DNA from: Lepidurus packardi
Taxonomy: Eukaryota; Arthropoda; Branchiopoda; Notostraca; Triopsidae
Reading direction: 5' to 3'
Length of the DNA stretch: 64,000 nucleotides
NCBI GenBank assembly: GCA_023053545.1
Contig: JAKZAN010000005.1
Span: 5,518,001 to 5,582,000 of the forward strand
This document shows, piece by piece, positions 27,901 to 37,556 of this stretch (the stretch's first letter is position 1; every line of letters begins with the position of its first letter). The notes under the pieces were generated by a model. It was not told where the DNA came from. It worked only from the letters and a program-made list of their open reading frames with translations, and searched no databases. The position numbers were made by a program, and so were the translations under genes.

Positions 27901-30900
27901 GTTTGGCAGCTCTTCTCTTCTTTGGCCTTGTAAAATGCAAATTATTTTTATTGGACTAGATCCTGAGACACGCGCTCTTATCATTCTTTCCCTACTTTAC
28001 TGTAAATCTATACACTTTTTTGTATACAAAAGACGCACAGTATATTCATAACGAAAGTGTTTTGTTTCTTTTTTTCGTATAGATGTGCCAGATCCACCGG
28101 GACGTCCTCTCATCATGGGATTTACGTCCCGCTCAGTCAATTTGTCGTGGGCCCCAAGTTTTAATCAACACAACAGTCCAGTCACTCACTATATTATTCA
28201 CACCAGGTGAGTGCCAATCCGTGTAACATCTCTTAGTTATAATATGAGAGTTATTGTCTACCGAGAAACTTCTGCTTGTAAATGGGCGATTAAAACTTAA
28301 CCTTAAAACGAGACAAGGTGGGATCTCATTTACTAAAACGTTTATTTCGACAGCGAGGTTCGGGAGTTTGATGTCGTGCAAAGGCTGGAGGACAATGAGG
28401 TTCAAGTTGGGTGGGAATTTTAGGGTTTTCTGTGCATTCTTAGAATGTGTGAAAGTGGCACGTCGAGTGTTGCTCCAGTACGTGTTCGACGTAAATAGGT
28501 AACATCGAAGAGGTATACGACTATGTTCGCTGTTGTATTGGAGAACTAACTTCATCGTTGCAACTCGTGGACTTTAATGGCATATTCGTCTCATCAATAA
28601 GATTCCTTACGACAACATTACACCCAAGGGGTTCAGCAATTTCAGGTACAGATGGTACGATACTCATCTACCATCGACAAGCTTTGCGCGTGATTCTTGG
28701 CCTTATTCAGTTTAGATATAGGACGTTGCAGGATAATAGTTGCATTTCGGAACTCAGAAAGGAAAGCCTAACTGGCAGGGATATGTAGAAGCCAGCGGGA
28801 CATTAAACGTTCTGGGCCCGGCAAGTTTTATCGCGAAATTTCTTCTTTTAAGAAGCAAAAAAAAATCTTGAGAAAAATAGTTAAAAGTGTGGCAGCACTT
28901 ATTGTCCGCAGTGGCTTCTTGTGCTATATGCTTCCACTGCAGTGCAGGGAGAAAGGATTAGGGTCTCTTGACGATTCCCCCTTTTCCAAAAGTCCATTTG
29001 CAGCATAAAAGCTGAACCGTGCATTTGCCATATAAGCTGCTTGCCTGTACCGGGGGAGGAGCTGAATAGCAGAAAAAGGGAGAGTAAGAGACTTTTTACA
29101 CTTTGAAGGTAACCCAATTTCTCATATACCACCTCCGAAAAAGAGAAAAGCCGGCCAAACACCCAAACATTATAGAATTGGTAACTCAGGCACTGTAGCT
29201 CAGGTGATGAATATCTCAGGTGGTGAAGCTTATCTAATGAAACCGAAGATTTTGTCAGATTAGATTTGGTTAAGAATCATCACTTTTTATTTTCGAGAGA
29301 AGACGTAGTTCATTTGGTGTAAGTATTTAACATATAAACAGTTGGGTATTGTATGTACTTAAAGCAGTTATACGTCACATAGAATCGCTAGAATAGCGAG
29401 TGAATTTTTTTAAGAATTCAAAAGACTAGAAAATGAAATTTGGTGCACGTTGTTTCTTTTTTATCGCAAGTATTTTTTTCATTCCAAATGTTTTCACATT
29501 TTAAGTTGTCGTATAGGACTGCTGTACTATCAAATATTTATTGTACTCCTTTTTTTTTTTAGCAATTTTATTTAATATCAGAAAGCTGTATACCCTGTCA
29601 CCCTTGATGCGTAGGAGATCCAGGTGCGTAGAGCATACGAATTCCAGGAGATTTGGTTTGATATAATTTGAATACTCGAGACATGGCTTCGGTCAGGATA
29701 ACGTTTTTAGGGAAGAACGAAAGTTTTTCCTCGTAGTGAGATATATGATGCATACGTGGCTGGAAAAGGTAACAAGGGAAAAAATAGTGCAAGTAAATTC
29801 TTAATCACTAGTGAGAGTTGTATAGTATCCCTTTTCTTAAGTGCTCCTTGACTTGTCGGCCTCAAGTCTGCTTGGAGGCTACATTAGATCATATAATTTG
29901 TGTCCAATATATTTTTCTATCCTGACAAGAAGTCAGGAGAATAGTAAGTTGAAACTATACATAGAAAGAAAAAGAGGAAAACAATCTTGTGTTTTTTATG
30001 CAAAGCAAAAAAACATTTCTCTTTTGTGAGGTTTAAAAATGAATGAGTTCATATTAGAAGCCTTTACTTCGTGAAAAACTATATTAATATTCGTTGAGCT
30101 GTTTTTAGTCGTTATTCCCCACTTTTCGGCGCTCTACGCCTGTACAAGTCGATATTGAAAGCTGATTATGCAAGATGAAGATATCAGAGTCTCTCCTAAA
30201 TCGCTTTAAGCTTTCAAGGGGGGGGGGGGGAGACTTTGTCATGAAATACGAGGAAGGCGTGATCTAAGGGCGGTCACGATGATGGGAGTTATGAGCCACG
30301 CATGAGCCTAAAAAAGAATCGTCAAGGAAAAGGGCAGAAGCGAGAAAATGAGGTGGTGATGAAGAGTGGCTAATGAGTAGTTCCAGCTAAGCAATTAGAA
30401 GCCGTTAAAATCATCCTTGTGTAGCCCTTTCGGTGATTGATGGCATTTTTGTCTTTTCTTCTTATAGACGTTTGGCTGATTGCCCCAAACAAACTCTGTC
30501 TTACTGTTCGGGGAGTTTTTGGAAATGAATTCTTAATTTTAATTAAAATTTGGACCCATAGCATAGACAAAAAAAAGAAACTCGCTGCGAGATAAAGGTT
30601 GAAAAAAGACTTTCTTCTCTTTCTGTTTGAGTTTTAAAATGAACCAGCTTTATTAGCATTGCTCATGATGGAATAGAGTGCTACTCCGTTCGTTATGGGT
30701 TTTTCTTTACTTGTTTGTCTGTCCTCTTCCTTTGGCGGAAGCTTTGGGAAGAAAAAGGAGGAGAGAGGACTTGCTCCTCCTCACGGAGAGTTTTTAGGAG
30801 AGTCTTAACATGGGGCGTAAGTTTGTCGCCCCCCCCCCCCCCTCAGTTTTACTTTGCAATGCAAAGTAGCTCTGCCTCGAAGATTTGTTATGATGCTACT

Positions 30901-33900
30901 TTACATGTTTGCTTTGGGAGAAAAGTTTTCTTCTCCACCAGAAAACAGACGGAGACTCTTTTGTTTCTGCGTTATTTCAAATGCACTCGTAATCCAGAAA
31001 ACACCATTGTTATTCGGTGTCTCGCTTGCGGAAGAGCAGGAGATAAAAAAAAAGTAGCAAATAGGATACATTTGTTGACTTTATTTCGTGTCAGGCGGGA
31101 AAGAGTGAACTAATTAACCGATTGCTTTATTTATGCTCAACAAAAAATAAACAGCGAAAGAGGCGTGTGGCTAATGCCCTTGTTTTGTTTGGTTCTTTTT
31201 TTCCAGAGTGGGCGAAGATGGCGAGTTTGATGTAGTGAATGGCTTAGTCACGGAAACAAACAAAACCGGCTACACGGTGGTGGGATTACAGCCGTATACG
31301 GTGTACAGTTTCCGGGTTGTTGCGGTGAATGCGTTGGGACCAAGTGAACCTAGTCGCGAGTCATATTATATGGTTACATTACGTGAAGGTACGCAATACT
31401 AACGATAAATATGGGAGCAATCCTTTTCTCAAAGTGAGCCTTGCATTATCTTTTCTCTTGTTTTAAACTCTGTAGTTCCTGATGGCAAGCCCAGCATTAC
31501 CGCAGCCCACAATAGCAGCTCAACCTCTATTTATTTAAGTTGGAAACCTCCTCCGAGGTCCTCTTTGCATGGAGAATTTCTCGGCTACAGATTAGCCTAT
31601 AGACCAAGAGATGAAGGGCCGGAGAGCGTTCAAGAAGTCTTTCTTCGTGATCCCAGCATCGAGGTAACTTTCTAAAGGATATTTAACTGTAGAACCCGAA
31701 CTTAATTCTAATAATCCTATAACCCTTTCTCTTTCTTCTCGTTCCAGAGTCACACGTTGCTAGGACTCAAGACATTTACGCAGTTCCTGGTATCATTGCA
31801 AGTCTTCAACCCAGAAGGATTGGGGCCAAGCACTACAGTGGTTGTGATGACGGACGAAGGAGGTAAGCGTCATGTTTTAAAAAGGTTTTGATAAAGCGAA
31901 CTCAATATTCAATTCTTTTATTTTAATTTCACAATCAGGTTTACTTTTTGTATCAAGATTCGACTGGTTTCTATATCAAGACTAGATTTTTAGTATTTCT
32001 TTCTTGAAATGATAATTGTTATACATGAAAGTGATTTGAATCACGCGCGACTTCCTTAAAAGAGGGCGGCAGCTTCCGGCGAAGACGGTAGCTAACAGGC
32101 GTGGTTATTCAGTAGACAAAATGGCGAAGGATGTGTTGTGCTAGGGTTTAGGCGTGGATTTTCGTGCAGCTTGGGCAACGTGTTTAGGCCAGTTATTAGC
32201 ACATTTTGTCATGGATTTAGCCAGGCTTATCAAGCTAGTTGTTATAGTAGCATTTATGTTGTCTGTCGAGGCCAATATGACGGCCTTTATAGGTGTTGAA
32301 AATGAAGGTAAAAAAATAACATAAAGAAAAGAATGAGCTGCCTTGACAAAGGAGTGAAACAAAGCTTGTGTTGTATTATAGTTTATAACTATCCTTAATG
32401 TTGATATTGATTTATATTTTTAAATGTATTCTAGCTCCCGGGAAGCCTGTAAATTTGACTGTTGGTGAAGTCACCGATTCCAGTGTTGCTTTATCATGGA
32501 TGGAACCTCCAGAGCGCAGTGGCATCATTCGAGGTTACCGAATCTATTACATGACCAACAATCACACGGATGTCAAAATTCTTAAATCACCTTCTACTTT
32601 GGAATACGTCCTTATGAATCTCGGTAAGAAAGATAGAAAAACGTGAATCAGATAATTTTGTATGGTCATTTCCGAGGTCTAAAATTTTTTATTTTTTGGG
32701 CCTCCAGAACCCTTTACAGAATACAAAATACTAGTAAGAGCTTACACGGGCAAAAACGATGGAGATCATTCGGAAACAGTAATGGTGAAGACCGACGTGA
32801 GGGGCCCTAGTCCCCCCCGCATTGCGAATTTGTCTTGCCAGTCGGAAGATACTTTAATATTGCATTTTCAACGACCGGCAACTTACTACCATTCCATTGA
32901 CCGCTATTTCATCTATTACCGTAACGAGCTGAACTATGACTTTGAAGAAATTCCTGTTGACACAAAGAATGAGAACTTGGAGCACATGGTAAGCTTAAAA
33001 TATGATGGGTTCTGTTTACAATAGGCCTTTTTTATTGATTTTTTATTTTTCTGCGTATTTTTTTATTTTGGGCATAGCTGCTTATCCCCATTCCGAATTC
33101 GACGAAAATCACGCCCATAATGTTTGAAGTCAAAGTCCGTGGCTCGACAAGGAGCTTGTTGCACACAGACAAGTGGTACCACGGCAATTTTTCCGATCCT
33201 CGTAAAATCTTGCTTGCACCGGGTTGCGACCGTTTGCCGGTTTTTCCCAACGGAGGGACGCAGGGAGGACAAGGCGGGTTTTTGTCAGACAAAGAGCTCA
33301 GCGCAGGAGTTATTGCTACCGTAGCTTGTGCTTCTTTTGCTATTCTCTTGTTGATTCTGGCCTTGGTGCTTTGGAGGTAAGTGAAAAAGGGGATTTCGCG
33401 AACCCTGTTTTTTTTCTATTTCTTCCTATTGGAAGATCATCACTAAATGTTTTTTATCTAAGTTTAATTTGGTTTCTCTTGCTTTCTTTCGGTGGAACAG
33501 GAAATACTTCCAAGCAGCTTATTACTACTTGGACGATCCGTCAGGCACGCCTCCCACAACTGGCGCTACGCCCTGGGATGGAGGAGGGGGCGTGGCTGTA
33601 ATTGACAGCAAAGGCGAGGAAGCATTGGGTCTAGAAGGTGCTTTAGGTTATAAAGGACCTATTCCCGTGCCACTTTTCCCTCAACACGTGGCAGCTTTGC
33701 ATGCTGACGGTGATATCGGCTTCAGCAAAGAATACGAGGCAATTCAGGGCTCTGCGCCAGGCACTTTGGAATGCACGCAGTCCTTGCACGAAGATAACAA
33801 AGCCAAGAACCGCTACCTCAACATTGTAGCTTGTGAGTTGTGTTACCCTTTTGTCGGTTTTTTTCTCTGATGTCTTTATTAAGAAGTTTATTGATTTTCC

Positions 33901-36518
33901 TCGCGTTTTCATATAGATGATCACAGCAGAGTTCAGTTGAGACCAATACCTGGGCAGAAGAAAACGGGTGACTACATCAACGGCAATTTTATTGACGGTT
34001 TCAACCAATCCAGGGCATATGTTGCTTCCCAGGGTCCCATGCCACACACTTTTGACTCGCACTGGCGAATGATCTGGGAACAACGAGTTTCGGTGATCAT
34101 TATGATCACCAACTTGATCGAAAGGGGCAGAGTAAGCTTTGATTTTCTCTTCATTAATTGGAGTATATTTTCAATGATCTTTCTACCATCCTGTAGCGAA
34201 AGTGTGACCAGTACTGGCCCAAAGAAGGAACCGAAACCTACGGTGTAGTCCAAGTTCGCTTATTGCAGGAAGACATCTTGGCCACTTACACCATTCGTAC
34301 TTTTAGCATCAAACACCTGAAGGTATTGTAGCCGTTGCGTATTGACATTATAGAAGCGTATTAACTTGTACTTTTTATTAAGGTAAAGCGAAGCAAAGGT
34401 TCCGGTAGCGAGAGAACTGTGGTGCAGTATCATTACACGAATTGGCCCGATCATGGCGTACCTGAGCATCCCCTCCCAATTTTGAGTTTTGTAAAAAAAT
34501 CTGCAGCAGCTAATCCACCTGGAGCTGGTCCTATCGTGGTTCATTGCAGGTGCGAGGGTATCTTTTTATGCATTAAGTCTTCTCTTCCTTCACATCTTCC
34601 TTCACATTTCTGCCGATAGTTTTGAGACATTCGCTGGACCCATTCACTTATACTTCGTTTTCTTGTCCTTCTTTTTAGTGCTGGGGTGGGACGCACGGGG
34701 ACGTATATCGTTTTGGATGCGATGTTGAGGCAGATTAGAGCCCGAGGCGAGCTTAATGTACGTGGTTATCTCTGTCATATCCGGGCCCAGCGGAATTTCC
34801 TGGTGCAGACTGAAGAGCAATACGTTTTCATCCACGATGCCTTGTTGGAAGCCATTCAAGCGGGAGACACCAACGTGCCCAGAGACTACTTGTCCACGTA
34901 TCTTCAAACGCTTCAAAGTGGCTTGCCGCCTTTGCAAGGAATCCACTTTGAAGAGCATGGCCCAGGAGATGGCGAAGAAGACAAGTTGACAGAATACGCC
35001 CATACTCTGCAGCTCTTGGATCACCAGTACAAGGTGAAAAAGACAGAACAAAGTGAAATGCTTCAAATCTCCCTTTGTATTTTTTTTTCTCGTTGCCGAA
35101 AGACTAATCCATTTCTGAACTACATGTATTCCTTTCGAAAAACAGTTGGTGGCCAATTTCATACCCCAGGATTTCCATTATACTTCAGCGTTAGCTGAAG
35201 TGAACCAAGTCAAGAACCGACACCCACATTTCGCCCCTGTAGAAACAGCCAGAGTGCATCTCACACCACGTCCTGGAGTGGAAGGATCTGATTACATCAA
35301 CGGCTCTTGGCTTCAAGGTGAAATACTTAATTAAAAATTTTTTTTCGTAAAACTTACTGTTTTCGCTATTTCTCTTTAGGGTACAACAAATTGAGAGAAT
35401 ATATTATAACCCAACATCCGTTAGAGTCAACTATTTCTGATTTTTGGCAAATGTTATGGGACCATAATGCGCAAACTGTAGTTGTGCTATCACCGTTAGA
35501 CAGCCAAGTAAAAAATCACCCTTAACTTGCTTTAATTTATGGATTTAATAAAAAAAAATTATTACTATAAAGGGATTCCCACTTTTTTGGCCCTTGGATA
35601 GGCAAGATATTGAATGCGACAACTTCCGAGTACGATTAGTGGAAGAAACTCAGGTCCCACTCTGTCGTTGCTCGGTGGCCAAATGCGATAATACCTGTCC
35701 GGATTGCGTGGAAACTTCGACTTGCCAAGGACACGTCCTCACGCAGTTGCAAGTCGTAGCCCAGTCTTTGCAAGACGACTACCAACTCCATGTGCGACTC
35801 TTCTATTGCCCGCTCTGGTTACATAGAGACAGTCTCGATCGATTAGGGCGGTTACCAGAACTGGTCCGCAAAGCACACATCCATGAGGGACCGCTTGTAG
35901 TCATAGACAGGTATATATAAAAGTGTCTAACAAGAGTTTCGTGTACTAAAACGAACAATTTCAGGTGGGGTGGAACAGAGGCTGCTACATTTTGTTGCCT
36001 TAGCACTGTAATGAAGCAGCTAGAACAGGAAAACCATGCTGATGTTTACCAATACGCTAAACTCTACCATGCGAAAAGACCTTCTGTGTGGCCAACTAGG
36101 GTAATAATTAAAAATAAAATGCTTGAATATGCATTAGTAATAATATTAATTGATGGATTTGAAGGATGACTATTGGTTCTTATACCGTGCAATTGAAGCG
36201 ATTGCCAAAACCTTGCCACCGTATAGTCCACCAGCAGTAGCGTTGCCCTTGTCACCTCCTTCACCAGAACCGCCCACTTTACCGCTACCCTTAGCTGTAC
36301 CACTCTCGACATCATTGTCGCTACCATTGCAACTCAATGGACACGTTTCCAATGGTTATGGTAGCAACCCCGATTATTTCGGCTTGTCTGCCATGAGTCC
36401 AGGGGGACATCAAGTGAGGCCTACGTCTTTACCGCCGAACGGGCATGTGATCATGGAAACAGGGGTGAGGATACCCCCTGATGGAATGGAAACGAGGGAG
36501 AACACACCTCACGTGTAG
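12534..36518 (+). CDS. Ptp99A: Receptor-type tyrosine phosphatase, Ptp99A-like (5' end missing)
   Basis: Neuronal type I membrane phosphatase. Exons: 12534-12947, 28083-28206, 31207-31388, 31476-31663, 31748-31862, 32435-32623, 32708-32988, 33078-33376, 33501-33832, 33917-34131, 34197-34322, 34383-34549, 34679-35033, 35146-35317, 35380-35507, 35573-35910, 35965-36100, 36165-36518. Every junction is GT-AG and in phase, giving about 1371 residues. Domains in order: Ig, three FN3, juxtamembrane segment, one membrane helix, D1 with KNRY, WPDHGVP and [10 protein letters not shown], and D2 with [11 protein letters not shown] where the nucleophile Cys and the Arg should be. Ig plus FN3 with a dead D2 carrying Asp for Cys fits arthropod Ptp99A and the related vertebrate PTPRG/PTPRZ class better than Ptp69D or Lar. 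The first exon enters at codon position 2, so a signal-peptide exon lies upstream and was not located. The tail after D2 is Pro/Ser-rich and ends at TAG. Confidence 0.9.
14715..15529. mobile_element. Pogo/Tigger-like MITE, copy 1
   Basis: The left end CAGTAGATGCCGCTTATTG and the right end (reverse complement of CAGTAGATGCCGCTTATTG) form long terminal inverted repeats that continue through GTGATCA. They are flanked by TA dinucleotides at 14713-14714 and 15530-15531. The length is 815 bp and there is no transposase. Ends starting with CAG and a TA target suggest the pogo/Tc1-mariner group; this is inference from the ends only. Inside is an imperfect palindrome around AGGGTCCTCAACACGATATC and its counterpart GAAGGGATATCCCCC. 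Confidence 0.75.
17733..18140. mobile_element. MITE with TTAA target duplication, complete copy
   Basis: The terminal inverted repeat GGCTCCCGTATACCTTGGC at the left matches GCTAAGGTATACGGGAGCC at the right with one mismatch. TTAA lies immediately outside both ends (17729-17732 and 18141-18144). The element is 408 bp and non-coding. TTAA targeting occurs in piggyBac and Kolobok superfamilies. The ends are unlike those of the THAP element at 44734, so the parent is unknown. Confidence 0.8.
21014..21973. mobile_element. Pogo/Tigger-like MITE, copy 2, carrying a nested element
   Basis: Same family as copy 1. The left end is CAGTAGATGCTGCTTATTG at 21014, with TA at 21012-21013. The right end is AAGCGGCATCTACTG, ending at 21973, with TA at 21974-21975. 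Body blocks such as GAAGAGTTTAGAAGGGAT are shared with copy 1. The extra length comes from a TTAA-type MITE fragment inserted at 21108. Confidence 0.75.
21112..21385. mobile_element. Nested partial TTAA-type MITE
   Basis: TTAA at 21108-21111 is followed by GGCTCCCGTATACCTTAGC, then by body sequence clearly homologous to 17750-17990 (AGTCACAGATGG, TTATTGTTTTGCGAAAG, AAGTCGTCAAA). The right terminal repeat is missing, so the 3' boundary is approximate. It lies inside pogo-like copy 2 and therefore inserted after it. Confidence 0.65.
28083..32988 (+). CDS. Ptp99A: Ptp99A-like exons: three fibronectin type III domains
   Basis: FN3-1 is split over 28083-28206 ([23 protein letters not shown]) and 31207-31388 ([20 protein letters not shown]). 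FN3-2 is split over 31476-31663 ([19 protein letters not shown]) and 31748-31862 ([17 protein letters not shown]). FN3-3 is split over 32435-32623 ([22 protein letters not shown]) with continuation at 32708-32988 ([18 protein letters not shown]). Each domain shows the B-strand Trp, the C-strand Tyr and the GLG/ALGPS-type turn, and each is cut mid-domain by an intron. The rest of exon 32708-32988 begins the membrane-proximal region. Confidence 0.88.
28207..31206 (+). other. 3.0-kb intron within FN3-1
   Basis: Non-coding, flanked by GTGAGT and a TTTTTTCCAG acceptor. It contains a G12-13 run near 30219-30231 and a C-run near 30830-30842. I see no further feature. Confidence 0.75.
33078..33376 (+). 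CDS. Ptp99A: Ptp99A-like exon: juxtamembrane segment and transmembrane helix
   Basis: Encodes the last extracellular part, with the Cys of [11 protein letters not shown], a Gly-rich linker, then the membrane span beginning [18 protein letters not shown] and ending LALVLW before a basic stop-transfer start (R/KY across the junction). The helix occupies about 33306-33374. This fixes the topology: Ig and FN3 outside, phosphatase domains inside. Confidence 0.88.
33501..35033 (+). CDS. Ptp99A: Ptp99A-like exons: active phosphatase domain D1
   Basis: Hydrolyses phosphotyrosine on the cytoplasmic side. Visible motifs in order are [15 protein letters not shown] (substrate-recognition loop), [41 protein letters not shown] core, WPDHGVP (general-acid loop), [13 protein letters not shown] (P-loop with nucleophile Cys and Arg) and [15 protein letters not shown] (Q loop). 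The intron at 34550-34678 splits the Ser codon right after the catalytic Cys. All catalytic residues are present, so D1 should be active. Confidence 0.92.
35146..36100 (+). CDS. Ptp99A: Ptp99A-like exons: pseudophosphatase domain D2
   Basis: The fold is kept ([61 protein letters not shown]), but the catalytic parts are lost. The P-loop reads [14 protein letters not shown]: Asp replaces the nucleophile Cys and Glu the Arg. The WPD region reads [15 protein letters not shown] with no WPD. A Cys-rich loop ([15 protein letters not shown]) lies before it. An inactive D2 with Asp at the Cys position is known for Ptp99A and PTPRG/PTPRZ; the usual inference is a regulatory or dimerisation role. Confidence 0.9.
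36165..36518 (+). CDS. Ptp99A: Ptp99A-like last exon: end of D2 and Pro-rich tail
   Basis: Encodes the last D2 helix ([15 protein letters not shown]), then a Pro/Leu/Ser-rich tail (for example [20 protein letters not shown]) and the end [24 protein letters not shown] before TAG at 36516-36518. The tail has PxxP-like motifs that could bind SH3 domains (inference). Confidence 0.85.
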   Translation, partial: DDYWFLYRAIEAIAKTLPPYSPPAVALPLSPPSPEPPTLPLPLAVPLSTSLSLPLQLNGHVSNGYGSNPDYFGLSAMSPGGHQVRPTSLPPNGHVIMETGVRIPPDGMETRENTPHV

Positions 36519-37556
36519 TGTTCAGCTAATCATAAAAAAAAAACATTGGGGGGGGGGGGGGGTGTAAGTGGCGCCAGTGCAAAGTAAAAAAGAAAGGAAA
36601 TTGCAAGACTTGTACAAAGGTATCGTTTTTTGTATATGTACAGCTCAAAACTGGGTATTTTCGAAGACACAAACACCGGCATGTCATAATGTATGTGAAT
36701 ATTTCGATTCTGTTCTTTATTGAAAATATCCTTTTTCTTTTTGCATGTCATTCCTCTTTTTTTGTTTATTATTATTATTACTATAAAATTCCTCCCTTCT
36801 CCCTCTAGTCAAGCCGTACCATTTTTTCCTCTCCTTGTAATAAGCAGCTCTTACAAAAAGGCAAGGCCAATCTTTCTGCCCCACAAGCTTAGGAAAAAAA
36901 GAATTGCTGGTATGGTCTCAGGCTCTTGATCTCCTGTTTTTGGGGTAAAGTTTGACATTTCTTTCGCGGCGGCTCCCTTCTTGTATATTCATTGAAAGAT
37001 CAAGTTATGTTGTGATGATTATTTTCTTTTTCTGCGATTTTGCAAAGTTTGTGTCAGGACTCATTCGAACCCATGTGCAGCACTTTTTAGCTTCAAAACT
37101 GGGGAGTTGAAATCTTGTATTTTTTATGACACTCAGTGTCTCCTTCGAGCTTTGACTGTCAAGTACGGTTAATTGTCAAGCCAACCAATACATGGGCTGA
37201 AAAATTCGCTTAGAAAATCTTGTTCATTTTCTGAGATGCTTTGAGTCGTTCTGCCTTGCAACGTTGCAAGGCTTTTTCTTTTGGTTTTGCTTAGTGCTGC
37301 CACCTGCTGAAATACTAAAAGTAAATTTGACAGTCACGGCGCAGTCGTCGACCAACAACAGGCAAAAGAGAGAGCGAGAACTCGAAAGAGTACGCTCATT
37401 TCACTTATACATGTTGTGTTGTTTGGACGTAGCAGAATTTATGTGTTAGTTTTGTGCTTTGCCTAGGATTTATAGGCTGCAACTGGTGTCTGCACTGTAT
37501 ACGTGTTTGCGAGTTGTTCTATTAAAACCAGTGCGAGTAAATCAGTCGCGTTAACA
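36519..37556. other. 3' UTR of Ptp99A-like gene and promoter region of NHERF-like gene
   Basis: Non-coding. A G14 run is at about 36547-36560. I did not see a clear AATAAA for the upstream gene. The stretch ends 5' of the ATG at 37557. The in-frame segment from about 37503 (VFASCSIKTSAS) could in principle be translated but has no ATG, so it is treated as 5' UTR. Confidence 0.6.

Larger units (their letters stand above)
12948..28082 (+). other. 15.1-kb intron of Ptp99A-like gene
   Basis: Phase-1 intron between the Ig exon and the first FN3 exon. It contains two pogo-like MITEs (14715-15529 and 21014-21973), one TTAA MITE (17733-18140) and a nested partial copy (from 21112). Open frames in the remainder (for example around 15833, 19665 on the minus strand and 26427 on the minus strand) carry no recognisable domain and look random. 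I see no nested gene. Other contents are simple repeats, including a GT run near 20327. Confidence 0.7.

Noticed and set aside
28133..28555. 140-codon minus-strand frame
   Set aside because: Overlaps the antisense of the first FN3 exon and intron; a shadow frame.
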